From the NCBI RefSeq assembly GCF_963169125.1, contig NC_084796.1, positions 86,077,888-86,141,887 on the forward strand: 64,000 nt of DNA. Reading direction: 5' to 3'. The position numbers and the translations under genes are program-made. Below the pieces are notes generated by a model. The model worked only from the letters and a program-made list of their open reading frames with translations. It was not told the DNA's origin and searched no databases. Within the stretch, counting starts at the first letter, position 1, and the number at the start of each line of letters is the position of its first letter. This stretch comes from Humulus lupulus (taxonomy: Eukaryota > Streptophyta > Magnoliopsida > Rosales > Cannabaceae). Positions 21,573 through 34,429 of the stretch are shown here, piece by piece.

Positions 21573-23973
21573 TGTAACGCCCAAATTAGCTGTTAAGGCT
21601 TAAGGGCCTTGATTAGCGTGCCAGGAGGGCATGATGGGATTTATGTGTGGTTTGATGAGTTAAATGCATGGTTATGATTTAAAGCATGTTATATGACTAT
21701 TTGTTTATCTGAGATGCATGACTATGTATATTAGTATGCATGTAGGCCTGGATCGTGTTAGAAGGGCATAACTGTAATTTTGGCCATGTTGGGCATAACT
21801 GCATGGATATGTGATGTTGTTGAGACCACAGTGGTATGTGGGTGTATCAGTGATTTGTGACTCGAGGCGATCCCAGTGAGCAGGCTAGCGGAAAGTCATG
21901 AACAGGAATTTAGAGAATAGATTGAGATTTATTTTGATGATGGGGGAATATTTATTTGGTGGTTTATCAGGTGTTGGAAAGCAACGGGAAAATATTAGAG
22001 ACACTTGAGGATTAGCGGGAATTGGGTAAAATGACTAATATGGCCCTATTTGGACAAAAGGATTTAGAGTTAATAGGAAGGGCATTTTGGTCACTTGGCT
22101 TTTAGAGATTTATTTACGAGGCTTTACACTTAGGGGGGATTTTTAGAGAGTGTTGGCTATGGAGAGAAAGAAAGAAAAGAAAGAAAAAGGAAAGAAAGAA
22201 AAGAGGGAAAACAGAGGGGTTTTCACAAGGGTCGGTTTGTGCATTTTTGCACCATTCCGCTCCATTTTTCTTGGAGCAAAGCTTAGTGGAGAGCAATGGT
22301 AGGCTGAGCATCAAGGATCTTGGGTTAGACTTGAAGATTTGGCAAGAACACATCAACTTTTGAGGTAAGTTTTAGAGATTTTCAGTTTTAAGGGTTTTGA
22401 TGGTTTGAGCTGTGTTTTGAGCTAAGTTGATGGGAATTTTAGGGAATTTCTAGGCAAGCTTTGATGATGAACAAGCTAAGGAGGCCTAGGGTTGAATCAA
22501 GGCCGAAATTTGCATTAATGGTAAAAATTCTAAGCCTTTAACTTGTTGTTGACTGAATTTTTGAGTTTAGGGTTGATCATGGTAGATTTTGAGATTTGGG
22601 ATAAATGTTCTTGGGATTTGAGGATTTGGGATGCTTGGGATGAATGGAGAGTGTTCATAAGCTTGATTTTTGAGTTTGGTAAAGATTTGGGGAAGTTTGG
22701 GTTGAGATTGGTTGGAAGAAATCGCAGAAATGCGATTTTGGGTTTTTTGGGCTGCAACTAGCGCTACAGCGCTAGTCAGTGGGCGCTGTAGCGCTAGTCC
22801 CTGTTTCTGGAGGGGTGTTCTGCTTGTAGCGCTACAGCGCCCTCTTTAGAGCACTGTAGCTGCACTGTTCACAGAGGTGAATTTTTGGGTTTTTGATGAG
22901 GGATTTTGACCAAGGGTTCGGGGCTCAATTCCGCCACTTTGTTTTGGGGATTTAGGACTTCCCGGAGGCTCGGGATTGGTCCTGAGGCTAGGCATTCGGA
23001 CTTGGGGTTTGGTGTTGACTTTGACCTATGTTTGTGCCTAGGTGTGCGCTAAGGCTCGAGTGGGATCGTGCTCAAGGAGTCAGGTGATTTAAGCTATCCA
23101 ATTGACAGGTAAGAAAACTATAACACCCGTAGGATAGGGCATGGGCCCATAGTGTGATTGCGGGGCACGACCTTATATTGCATGTTGCATGATGAGATGA
23201 TTGCGGGGCACGGCCCTATATTGCATTACATGTTGGGGTGCAGATTTAAATAAATTGGCATTTGTTTGAATGTTGCTTGATTTATGCTATATACGATTAT
23301 AATGAAATGAACGGCAAGGGCTGAGTGCGGCGTAAGCCGGGTACGGCAGCGGAGCCGGAAGTAACACTTAGCACATGGGATGCTTATAGTCAGGGCAGGG
23401 CCCGGTGGATACATGTGGTATCCTTACGGTGAGGACCGAGACCCCAGGCTTCGGTAAGGCTTCTGGGGCGGCATGGCCGTGTTTGCTTAGTCTAATGGTT
23501 GACTTGTTTATCTATGGATTATCTGTTATGATAAACTGTATAAATTGCATATGTTATGTTCTGCATGAGTTTTCTTGCTGGGCCTCGGCTCACGGGTGCT
23601 CCGTGTTGCAGGTAAAGGCAAAGACTGAGTCAACCAACCATGAGTACGGAGAGCGTGAAGCGACGCGTACATGTTTAGCCTGCCCGACTGCTTTGGTTGG
23701 TGGTTTATTTGAAAATGGTTGTAATAATCTATGATTTTTATAACTGTTCAACTGTAAACTCATTTTAAGAAGTAAATAGTTTTCGAACCTTATTTTGGGA
23801 TCCCAAATGCTTAATACTAGAAGTTTTATTGAAACAACGCGTTTTTCTAAGATTACAGCCTTAACTTTTAATTAGTCACACTTTTGTTTCAAAACCTCGG
23901 TTAGCGAGTTCATTGCACACTGTTTCGTCTTAAAACTCACTTAGTAACGGCTCTAAGGTAGTAGGGCGTTATA
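21573..23973 (+). repeat. 3' LTR of the LARD-like element
   Basis: TGTAACGCCC...GGGCGTTATA, 2401 bp, nearly identical to 14700-17103. The last bases are TA instead of CA. It contains the same CG boxes, donor-like sites and conserved block (about 23574). Confidence 0.9.
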
Positions 23974-23978
23974 ATTAG
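23974..23978. repeat. Target duplication ATTAG (right)
   Basis: Matches 14695-14699 exactly. Confidence 0.9.
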
Positions 23979-24402
23979 TTGGGCCCCTCGATCACCCTCT
24001 GTCATGTTATGAATGTGTTGCGCTATCAGATGCTCATCGTACTCTACATACCATGCTGATACGTCATCAAAGGGGCCTAATGCAAGCTCAATGGATGCCC
24101 AAAACTCAGGCCAAGAGGTAGTGGTTGGCTCAAATGCCTAGCCTAAACCATTGAAAAGCCTCGTCTCGCAAGTAAAAGCTGGCTAATCTCACCATGAAGC
24201 TCGGAGGAATCTCCATATCCTTGAAGATGATTTCCAGTGAATGAGTCCAAGACCAGACGTCATACAAATTGTCAGCTTCCCTAATGAATACGCAGAGACA
24301 GGCGCTATGGAATCCCTGATAGAATCAAAGTTTTTGCCCTAAAGTATATACTATAGGTGAGTCCTCTAGGACGGGATTATCTACATCTGGTTGTTCAACC
24401 AT
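23979..24402 (-). pseudogene. Leader ORF N-terminal part, copy B
   Basis: Minus-strand frame with an ATG at 24400-24402 (complement), starting MVEQPDVDNPVLED and running towards the aromatic segment also seen in copy A. The ATG is about 140 bp from the primer site, making this the first ORF of the element, ahead of gag. Several stops have accumulated, and the ORF is cut by the LARD-like element at 23978; its end is at 14694-14450. Uninterrupted length would be roughly 220 residues or more. Function unknown. Confidence 0.55.
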
Positions 24403-24543
24403 GTATCCTACAATTTATAGAATTCAAGTAGGTGAGCACATAGAAATCACATGAATGAAACTTAAGACATTACTTATAGTGAGTGTCTATTTATCTTTGC
24501 GAATGTACACGTGGGTTTGTCTACAAAATTGGTTTAGCTTAGT

Positions 24544-24555
24544 GCTCTGATACCA
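24544..24555 (-). other. Primer binding site, copy B
   Basis: Minus strand TGGTATCAGAGC, exact, two bases inside the LTR end at 24558. Confidence 0.9.
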
Positions 24556-24557
24556 AG

Positions 24558-27500
24558 TGTAACGTTACGTAAAATATCTTAACATAATTTTCGAAAAAAC
24601 ATAACAATTTTCTAAAAATAAGGTAACCGAAAATCCATATAAAAAAAACTTTTCAAAACATGCAAGAGTTCGAAAGTATGCGCATACTTAAAAGTAGATT
24701 ACAGTGTCATAATTTTAAAACATTCAACAAGCCCAAAATAATTTCTTAGTTATCATATGGGTTCTAGTCACTAAAACATAACTAGTAACATACATACTTA
24801 CTTATTCATTCATATTTTAACATACATACTTACTTAGTCGTCTTAACGTACATACATACTTAGTCATTAACATCTTAACGTACATACATACTTAGTCATT
24901 CGTATCTGAACATACATACTTAGTCATTCATATCTTAACGTACATACATACTTAGTCATGCATATCTTAACATACATACACTTAGTCATTCATATCTTAA
25001 CGTACATACATACTTAGTCATTCATATCTTAACATAAATACTTACTTAGGGTTCCACAAGACCCTTCAACATAACTTAACATATCTTAACATATCATACC
25101 ATAGTGTCGACGGGTGTAAACTAGTTACACTGGTTACCTAGGCTCCTAGAAGAATTCAACATACTTTCTAAGTAATAGATATTTGATTCGAGAATTAACT
25201 TACTTACGTGTCAGGGGGTTTAACCGGACTCTTAAGTCATAGGTGCTAAAGCGGAATTCTTACATGTTGCGGTGGCCAACCGACCTTAGTTACATAGTCA
25301 CCAGTGGCCAATTGGTTTCTTACTTAGTTCCCCGGTGGCTAGCCGGAGTTCATAGTTGTCAGGGTAGCTAGCTGATATTGAAATCAACTTACTTATGTGT
25401 TTCGGAGTTTAACCAGACTCTTATGTCACAGGCATTAAATCGGAATTCTTACATATTGCGGTGGCCAACCAAACTTAGTTACATAGTCACTGATGGCAAA
25501 CCAGTTTCTTACTTAGTTCCTGGTAGCTAGCCGGAGTTCGCTGTTGTTGCGGTAGCTAGCCGGACTACTTACCTTAGTCATGAGTATGTGAGCCCTCTAA
25601 GACCACGGTCTTGAGTAAACCTTCTTAGACTAGTTCAAATTATTAGCTTATAGCTTAGTTATCTAAACTAGTCATTAACGTGTTGTAGCCAAACATATCA
25701 TAAGTTGTCTTACCCGGACTCCTTAGCGCTTGCTTGTGGAAATCTTCTATCTAGAAGCGAGCTTTCCTGCTTAGATAACGCTGTAGTGAAACCACACAGT
25801 GACTCAGATTAATTATGGCAATTATCTAAGATCGTTCATTCATAATTTGGGCATTGAAAGTCTAATACTTAATTCTTATCATTCATTCGCATTTAGAATT
25901 TTTTATTCTTAAGCGTCGGAGAAAACTGGTTTCCATAACTAGTTTAAAGTTAGGGTCCTTAGTTATCTTAGTCCCAAAGGCGTACCCTTGAGTATTCGTA
26001 ATCGTTAATGTGCCTGTGTTGCCTTAAGTCTAGTAGTAACGGGGTCTACTACGTGTTCTTGCAAATTTTGTAAAAACGCCATTAATTCATCTTGTTAAGA
26101 AGATACCCATTTTTATCTCTTATTAGAAAATACCATCAAGGTACCTCTCTGAGGGGGAATTAGTTACAAATTCTTATTCTTTTTAATTTCTTAAATTATT
26201 TTGAAAAGAAAACCTTAAAATAAATACTCTTTTAAAAAGTGATAACTCTCTAGAAGGATTATTTGGTCTATTTTTAAGGAAATCCTATTTTAGTGTTTCT
26301 TTTCAAAAGTGAGCAATTGGACCCATTAATAATTTTCAAGAAAACTTTCTTTAATTAATTTAAGGTACATTCTCTAACCAAGTTAAAATTATTTAAAGTC
26401 CATTAGCAACAAAATTTGTGAATAAATAGGTTTTGTAGAAAGTTGTTATAAAAAAACCTAATATTTTCTAAGTGTTGGAAAATTGTCCTTTTTGTGACAA
26501 ACTCCCAACTTTTGAACGCTGCCGTTTCTAAATCACTTACTGTTTGGGCATAAAATTATACGGGTTCAAATATTACTATAACAAAAGCAATCTTACATAA
26601 TTTCAGCTCAAACGGAGCTCTCTTTCACAGTGAAAGTCGTTCACAAATACTCTTGCTTAAACTGTAAAGTTTTTGTGAAATTCCAGTTTTGAACCCCCAA
26701 CTTTGAAAAATCATAACTCCGAAACTAAAAATAATTTTTAGAAATTGTTTCATGGGCTTAAAATTCAATATGTCAAGAATACTCAGTTAAACCTTCAGCC
26801 AAAAATAATAATATTTACCTATTCAACTAACTATTCAAAGTTTTAAAGTCGAAACTGCCAAATCCTAATCCAACTTGCACTAGATTCTCAAAATGCTCAT
26901 AACTTGAGTTATACAAAACGTTTTTCAGTTGTTCAAGATGTGAACATCATGTAATCTTTCCAAATAACGCATTAAAAAAACTTTTATTGAATAATCTATA
27001 AAATTTTGGCAGCAAGCAGGCATCAATAAATCCTATGGAACTTTGGATTCTAAGCTACCAAACACCACATAAACCACATGCATGCATCATCAGCCAACTA
27101 AATAATCTTATTACAACCCAAATAACTAATCCAATTCATAAAACAACAATCAAACTCAGATTTTCTAAAGCCATTAAAATATTATAGTAAAAATCTAGAT
27201 TTTTACCTCTTTATGCTCGATAAAGGGCGTAAGCTTCTAAGGTTGGCTCTAGACTTTCCCCAACATTTCTCCACCTCCAACAACACCCCCAAACCATAAA
27301 TATCAGATTATACTTAAAAATTTGAGTATATACTTAAGAGAATAAAACTCTAGAAAGGACTTTTACCTTAAACTTTGTGCTTGAACTTGTGCATGCAAGA
27401 ACCAAGCTTCCATGTACTTGGAATGGGCTCTATGGACAGCAACGAGGGAAAGAGAGTATGCTTTATTTATTTATTTTTTCTCTAATTCTTTACTTGTTGA

Positions 27501-28197
27501 AGGGTATTTGAAAAATACAAGTGCTAGCTAGGTGTAGGTAAGAGTAGTCCTTTCATATTTTTTTCTATATTTTTTTTTCTTGAAGAATTAAACCATTCAT
27601 GGCCTTTTAGGAGCACATGATCAGCCAATCCTTTAAATTACCCTCCTACCCCTCTCTTTTTTTTTTTTTAAAGAAACAAGGCTTTAGAGATTTCAAAATG
27701 CCAAAATGGTCATTTTTCTACTATAAATTTCCTACACACTTTTGTATAGTTTCATGAAATAAAACCTTCTAGTAAAATTTTAAATAGGGTAAAGTGTGAC
27801 ACCATGAATAAAATAAATTCATGGTCATAAATTAAAATGATACTTAAATTATGTAATTTCCCACTAAAGCTATTCATATCACATAACTGACATTCCTTAA
27901 TAAATGTCTCTACATTCAAATTTTTACAATTCATGAGAGACATACTTTATTAAAGTATTTTATTTTATTTTATCTTCCTTAATTTATTCCCAATAATAAT
28001 CTTTGCCATAATTAACCAAATTCTTAAAAATATGCAAACCGAGAATTTCCCGGTTAGGGATTTTTTTGATTCAATTAAAAATTAAGAATCTTGTTAAGGC
28101 CGGAAATCTTATAATTTCCATAAGGGTTAACATTTAACATCCCGAACGTCATGTAACATAAAAGGTTCCTCTAAAATAATACATAATAAAGGGAAGT
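24558..28197 (-). repeat. 4.2 kb-family LTR (copy B), 5' end truncated
   Basis: Collinear with 1978-6157, including the short array and the 189 bp tandem pair. It has several deletions relative to copy A (for example the GA microsatellite region). The first 50 or so bases of the LTR (corresponding to 6158-6208) are missing at the junction with the copia element at 28198-28203. Confidence 0.8.
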
Positions 28198-28202
28198 TCT
28201 TG

Positions 28203-29254
28203 TGTTTAAGATTTGACAAATATATGGCAATTTATGATTTGTCAAATATTTTTTATTTATTGTGTTTATTTTTGGTTATATAAAGAAAAATATCTTTGAT
28301 TTATTGCCTTTAATTTTTATATTTCTTCTTTATTAGGTTTTGTATTTTTGGTAAGAATAAAGTCTCCTTATTTTCATATCTTTTTAGACTTTATTTTCTT
28401 TCCAAAATTAACTAATTCTCTTGTTACCCAATTGTATCTTTAGACAGCCATGAATGGGTAACTACTCAAAGTTAGTCAAAGGATGAACTTGACCATGAAA
28501 AAATCCAGTTTCGTACAGTTTTGCAACTATAGAATCTCTATCTGTTTCTACGATTTCGGTTTCCTTGTGTGTGTTGTGCATCTAGAATTGTGTAAATCTG
28601 ACTTTGGGTAAGTATTTTGTGTATAAATACGAACCAAAGCATCAGCCCTAAGCACCTCTTCTTCGCCTTAATTTCTTATACTTTTAGAAGAGTGTCTTTC
28701 TTTTGTAAAGGATAGGTGTTCTGCTATTCCCTGGTTATTTTGTGTCTTTGTAATTGTTTATTTATTAAGCAAAATCTAAAAGAGAAGAACTCGAAGAACA
28801 ACCTTCGGGAGAAGGTGCATCAAAGTCTTGCATCAGAAGGTAGCAAGCATTCATCAAGTAATTTGAAGGGAGTTCAAACCTTGGTGTTTTAAGGAGATTC
28901 ATTCAGCAAAGAGAGAGTACATCAAGCTTGCGGCAAAATAATTATAGGGAGTCTAATTTTGTTTAAGTCAATAACTTTGTACTTCTGAAATTTGACTAAT
29001 GAATCTTATCTCTGGGCGTGGCCCCGTGGACTAGTAATATCTGAAAGGATATTGATACCACATAAAAAAAACTATGTGTGTCATTTTATTATTCAGCTAA
29101 TTCAATTTTATCATACTGGTTTAATATTCTGTAGTGACAAGAACTTGATATGTAGCTACAGAATATTGGTTTCCTGTATCAACTTGTTTGTTCCACATTT
29201 AATTAATTTGGTTAATTAAATAAAAAGTTGGTAATCATAAATTACGGAATTTCA
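28203..29254 (+). repeat. 5' LTR of copia element
   Basis: Starts TGTTTAAG, ends TTTCA before the primer site. Collinear with 38125-39245. A TATA box TATAAATA (28622-28629) is followed by the transcribed leader; the matching box in the 3' LTR is at 38611. Confidence 0.8.
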
Positions 29255-29256
29255 AT

Positions 29257-29268
29257 TGGTTTCAGAGC
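29257..29268 (+). other. Primer binding site of copia element
   Basis: TGGTTTCAGAGC, one base off the initiator Met tRNA site, two bases after the LTR. Confidence 0.8.
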
Positions 29269-29330
29269 GGGTCACTAAACTCTTTGTGAGATATTGTGAT
29301 TATTTTTCCATTTAATCGGTTTCGTGTGAT

Positions 29331-30298
29331 ATGTTGTTTTTCACAGAAGGAAGCTCCATAACCCAACCACCCCTATTCAATGACTCTAACTATCCTTATT
29401 GGAAAGTGAGGATGAGGGCTTTCATCAAGTCTCTAGATGAAAGAGCATGGAAATCTATTTTATCTGGTTGATCTCCACTGGTCGAAAAAGATAAGGAAGG
29501 TAATACCAAGGTAAAATCTAAACTTGAATTGTCCATTGAGGATGAGAAGTTTTCTGGATATAATAACAAGGTCTTACATGCTATTTTTAGTGGTGTTGGT
29601 GAAAGTTTTATCAAACTAATTTCTTCATGTGATTCAGCAAAAGAAGATTGGCTAATTCTTCAAACTCAGTTTGAAGGAACTGTTGATGTCAAGCGAACTC
29701 GGTTTACAATGCTTCAAACTAAATTTGATGAACTTAGGATGTTGGATTCAGAAACTCTCTCTGAATTTTATGAAAAATTGTCTGACATTGTTGATGAATT
29801 TTTTGCATTGGGTGAGAAACTTGATGAATCTATGTTGGTTAGAAAATTGTGTGTGTCCTTCCTAATAGGTTTGATACAAAGCTTTTGGCGATGGAAGAAG
29901 CAAAAGACTTTGGTAAGATGAAGGTTGAAGAATTGATAAGTTCTTTGAGAACATTTGAATTGAATGAAAGAATCAAACAAAAGGACAAGCTGAAACCACC
30001 AACTGATAAAAATAAAGGTATTGCTTTCAAGATTTCTAAAAAAAGAATGTTCTGACAGTGAAGAAGAAGATGAAATGACTTTGTTAACTATGAATTTTCA
30101 AAAATTCATGAAAAAAGTGAGCAATAAAAATAAAAATAATTTTTCAAAATTTCCTAGAGGGAATACTTCTTCAAAACCATTTGTTTCTAGCAATAAAAAG
30201 GGTATTCATTGTAGGGAATGTGAGGGTTGTGGACATATTCAATTTGAATGTGCTAATACTCTAAAAAATAATAAAAATGGTTTGAATGTGACTTGGAG
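29331..30298 (+). pseudogene. Copia Gag
   Basis: Frame from ATG 29331 reads PPLFNDSNYPYWKVRMRAFI, the usual start of the UBN2-type copia Gag. It continues through EDWLILQTQFEG and a CX2CX4HX4C zinc knuckle (CRECEGCGHIQFEC, about 30212-30253). One TGA at 29469-29471 (an expected Trp) and frameshifts near 29865 and 30040 disable it. The frame is cut at 30298 by a gypsy LTR. Confidence 0.8.
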
Positions 30299-32425
30299 TG
30301 TAACGACCCAAATTTACTAATGAGGCTTAAGGAACTAGATTAGTGTGCCGGGAGGGCATAATTAGAATATATGTGATTTAATGATTAAAAGTATGATATA
30401 TCACTATTTGAATATTTGAGATGCATGACTATGTGTATTAGTATGCAAGTAGGCCCTGATTAGGTTAGAAAGGGCATGATTATAATTTTGGCCGTTGAGG
30501 GCATAACTGTATATATATGCGATAATTGTTGAGACCACATTATCATGTGGATATATCTGTGATCTGTGATTCGAGACGATCCTAGTGAGCAAATTAGCGA
30601 AAAAGTCACAGCGGGGATTTATACCCAGCTCGGGGCGAGCCTGGGGGGTATAAATGGGAATTTAGAGAATATATTGGGGTCTATTTTGACACCGAGGAAT
30701 ATAATTGGTGATTAATTGGGTATCGGGAAGTAAGCGGAAAATATTAGAGACACTCGAGGAATTAGCGGGAATTGGGCGAAGTGACCAAAATGCCCTAGGT
30801 GGATTAAAAGACTTAGGATTAAAGGGGAGGGCATTATGGTCATTTGGCTTATAAGAGATAGGTATTGCTGAGGCTTTATGCTTAGTGGAAATTGTAGAAT
30901 AAGGTAGAAGTCTGAGAAAAGAAGGAAAAGAAAGAAAAAGAAAGGGAAGAAAACAAGGCATTTTTCCAAGGGTCAGTTTATGCTTTCCTTCATCATTTTC
31001 TTGGAGCAAAGCTCAGAGGGGAGCTAGGTTAGGCTGAGCAACAAGAATTCTGAGCTAGTCTTGAAGAATTGGCAAGGGCTTAGCAAGAACGCACCATCAC
31101 TTAAGGTAAGACTTTGGAGTTTTCAGTTTCTGGTTTGGATTGTTTGAACTATGGTGTCTAAGCTGAATTGATGGGAACTTTAGGAGAATTCAAGCCAAGG
31201 ATTGAGGAAGATCAAGCTAAGGAGGTCTAGAGGCTAACTTAAAGTCGAATTTCCATCAAAGGTATAAAATTCTAAGCTTTAAACTTTGAAGTTTTGATTG
31301 TTTTGCTGAGTTTCTGAAGTCTAGGAGCAACTATGGTGAATTTTGGGATTAGGGGTGCATGTGGTTAGGTTTTGTATGATTGTGATGCTTGGGATGAGTG
31401 GAATATGTTAATAAGCTTGTTTTTAAGTTTGGTTGAGGATTGGAAGAGTTTTCGTAAGGGTTGGCTCAGGGAAATCGCAGGAAGGGAAAATGCAGTTTTG
31501 GCTGTCTGTGACTAGCGCTACAGCGCTAGCCTTTGGACGCTGTAGTGCTAGGCCAAGCATTCTGAGGGTGTTTTGGTTCTGCTTGTAGCGCTGTAGCACT
31601 ACCCTGTCTCCAGAAAGGGGTTTTTGAGTTATTTTCAAGGGTTTTTTCCCGGGGGTTCGGGGTCCCCGTTTGGTGGAATTGGAGCTTCCCGAGGGCCCGG
31701 GATTGGTCCCGAGGCTAGGGTTCGGAATTGAGGTTTGGTGATGATTTTGATCTATGGTTGTGACTAGGTGTGCGCTAGGGCTCAAGGGGGATTGTGCTCA
31801 AGGATCAAAGTGAACAAAGCTAGCTAATTTAAAGGTAAGAAAACTGCACCCGGTTATATGTTTGTGATAGGACTAAGTGTTCCCGATATCTGTATAATGT
31901 CAAGGATGGTATTACGCCATGGGACATGTGATGAGTGGCATAAGGGTGCCGTATACAATATTTGCGCACAGGGCGCGGCTTGGCCACTGGTAGCCGAGGA
32001 CAGCTTAATATTCACTGAGCTCGGTTTAAGCGGGCCGGAGTCAGTGGGATAAACAGAGGGTGCGACCTAAGGGCGCTAACCCTAGTTATCATTTTTGAAC
32101 TGATTATTGTTATGAAATGATATGTTTGGTGTGCTGAATACTTGGTTATCATGGATGCTTAAACTGTTGAGAACATGTTTATGTGTTATGAGATATTGGA
32201 TTGTCTGTTGATTGCTTATGCTATGTTATTGTGTTTTCTTGCTGGGCCTTGGCTTACGGGTGCTACGTGGTGCAGGTAGAGGCAAAGACAAGTTGGACCA
32301 ATCCTGAGATGGAGAGCTGCGAGGTTGAATGTACATAGTCAGCTGTTCGATCGCCATGGCCGAGGAGTGGATCAGGACATAGATTGCCCAACTGTCTATT
32401 TTGCCTTAATATGTGTGTTTTGCTG
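30299..32425 (+). repeat. Truncated gypsy LTR inside copia gag/protease
   Basis: It starts TGTAACGACCCAAATTT and follows the LTR at 8067 closely: opening block, GGTAAG sites (31104, 31833), CG boxes (about 31511-31600), the cactgagctcggtttaagcg segment (about 32013) and the cttgctgggccttggcttac block (32238). It ends about 400 bp before a full LTR would, at roughly 32425, where copia sequence resumes. The deletion also removed the copia segment between zinc knuckle and protease. Confidence 0.75.
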
Positions 32426-33547
32426 GTTTCGAAGAAAGATCTACTGTATTTAATCTGTATGTACTTTGATAGTGGTTGTTCCAGGCAAATGATAGGTGAT
32501 AGAACAATACTCACAAATATCAGACCGATACAATGTGGGCCTATGACATTTGGAAATGGTGTGTCTGGTAATGTGATTGGTATGGGAACCTTGAATTATC
32601 CAGGGTTACCACATCTTAAGAACATTATGCTTGTAGAAGGACTTAAAGCTAACTTGCTAAGCATAAGTTAGATTTGTGATCAAGGTTACATTGTTAACTT
32701 TGATAGAGAATTTTTTTTTGTTTTGGATTCTGGTGGTGATTGTATTCTTGAGGGTTTTAGATCTAATGATAATTGTTATACACTTATGGCATTTGTTATG
32801 TGTTATGAAGCTATAGGTAACAATACTGACATGTGGCATGAGAAGTTGGGCCACATAAATTTCAAAATCTTGAAAAAATTGTCTTCTGCAGGTATTTGTC
32901 GTGGTTTACCTAGATTGGGTAAAGAATCAGTGGGTAAGTGTGAGTCTTGCCAACTTGGTAAGCAAGTGAAAACAAAACATAAAAGTATTTATGATATTAT
33001 TACTACTAGGGTGATTGAATTGCTACACATGGATCTTATGGGTCCTATCCAAGTAGAGAGTATTAATGGAAAAAGGTAAATTTTTGTTTGAGTTGATGAT
33101 TTTTCTCATTATACTTAGGTTGATTTTTTTAGAGAAAAATTGAATACATTTGATGCTTTTAAAACTCTTTATTTGAAATTGAGAGTTGAAAAATATTGCA
33201 ACATAGGTAAGATTGTTCGAATTCGCGGTGATCATGGTAAAGAATTTGAAAATTCTGTGTATGATGATTTTTACAAATCTTATCGTATCACTCATGAGTT
33301 TTCTGCTCCTAAAATCCCATAACAAAATAGGGTGGTGGAAAGGAAGAATCGTACCTTGCAGGAAATGGCTAGAGTTATGTTAAATAGCAAGAAGTTGACA
33401 AAACGCTTGTTGGCAGAAGCTATCAATACTTCTTGTTATACCATTAATCGTGTTTTTCCTAGGCCAGGTACTTCTAAGACTCGCTATGAGATTTGGAAAG
33501 GTAAGATTCCAAATGTAAGTTATTTTCACATTTTTTGTTGCATGTGC
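32426..33547 (+). pseudogene. Copia protease, GAG-pre-integrase and integrase core
   Basis: Protease motif YFDSGCSRQMIGD with the catalytic D-S-G (about 32462). Then MWHEKLGHINFKILKKL and CESCQLGKQVK of the GAG-pre-integrase zinc domain (32832-32975), ELLHMDLMGPIQ, IRGDHGKEFEN and VVERKNRTLQEM of the integrase core. Stops at about 32669, 33077, 33118 and 33320 break the frame. The core is split at 33547 by a solo LTR between the TGTGC target copies. Confidence 0.8.
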
Positions 33548-33906
33548 TGTTGTATTATTTTATAATATAATGTAATATTATATTATATTATAATATAATG
33601 TTTTAGATTAAATAAATGTGTCAAAGAGTGTCATATATTGTAACATATAATAGAGAGTTACAATATTTAGATATATGAGATATATCCAAATAATGTAACA
33701 TATTTGGTGTTACAAATTTGTAACTTCTAAATATTACCCTTTATTGTGTAAACTTGTTGTTACACAATATTGAGATGAATTTCATAAAGCCATGTGTGAT
33801 ATGGCTGTTAGAGATATGATTTTAACCCCAATAATGTGTTTTGGGAGTTACAAAATCATTTGGGAGGGTTTGGAACCGTTTGGAAAAATAGCACATTTTT
33901 TAGTGC

Positions 33907-34012
33907 TGAAAATGGTCGGTGACCGCAGCCACTGAATGTTGGTGGCCGCGGCCTGTGGGACAGAGGCTAGTGGCCGCGGCCACTAATGTCTCTGGCTGCG
34001 GCCACAGGCTAA
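33907..34012. repeat. CG-rich palindromic boxes in solo LTR
   Basis: Four boxes: GTGACCGCAGCCAC, GGTGGCCGCGGCC, AGTGGCCGCGGCCACT (a perfect 16-base palindrome) and TGGCTGCGGCCACAG. They lie 160-270 bp upstream of the TATA box. Confidence 0.8.
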
Positions 34013-34429
34013 AAACTGACCATTTTTTCGGTTTTTTCAATCTTTGTTGAACGGCTCAAAAAACCCAAATAACTCCCAAATCTCATTTTTAATTCCATGT
34101 TAATCCAATTAAACATTGGTAACAGCCATGGGGGTTGGTGGAATTTGAAATTCAAAGGGTGTCTCTAAACTCTATAAGTAGGAGCCTGTAGCTCACTTGT
34201 AAGACACAACATTTCTATCCATTAGAGCACTTGGCTAGAAACACCTTGAGGCTTGATAATTCTAGAAAGCATTTCCTATAATCTGTGAGAGATCCCTTAG
34301 TGCTTGAGTTAGGGGGAAATAAGCTTTTGGACAAAGGTAACAAACCTTGTTCAAGTTGGTGATCCCCAACACTCTTCACTTTGGTAGTGTGAGTGAGAGT
34401 TGTTCATATTTTGTTTCTTGTTCCTTTCT

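Larger units (their letters stand above)
14700..23973 (+). mobile_element. LARD-like gypsy element with dead interior
   Basis: A complete 9274 bp element: 2.4 kb LTRs, primer site, 4.47 kb interior, polypurine tract and perfect ATTAG target duplication. The LTRs differ by only a few tens of bases over 2.4 kb (my estimate by eye), which means recent insertion. The interior has no intact gag or pol; only an RT-like scrap near 19328 betrays its gypsy origin. It therefore most likely moved with enzymes supplied by a related autonomous element. It inserted in the leader ORF of the old gypsy. Confidence 0.85.
1978..28197 (-). mobile_element. Old Ty3/gypsy element (Tekay-like), broken by three insertions
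   Basis: Minus-strand order is 5' LTR (24558-28197, start truncated), primer site 24544-24555, leader ORF, gag from 14127, protease about 10600-10900, then integrase 7645-6209 and 3' LTR 1978-6208. Reverse transcriptase and RNase H are missing at the 7643/10380 insertion. The integrase end carries the aTWE chromodomain-like signature known in Tekay/Del chromoviruses. Nested inside are 7643-10380, 11890-13701 and 14700-23973. The two LTRs differ by many substitutions and indels, so the element is old. Target duplications cannot be tested because neither outer end is clean. Confidence 0.75.

Noticed and set aside
28198..28202. TCTTG as a target duplication of the copia element
   Set aside because: The sequence after the 3' LTR is ATTGA; shifting either boundary by a few bases gives no match.
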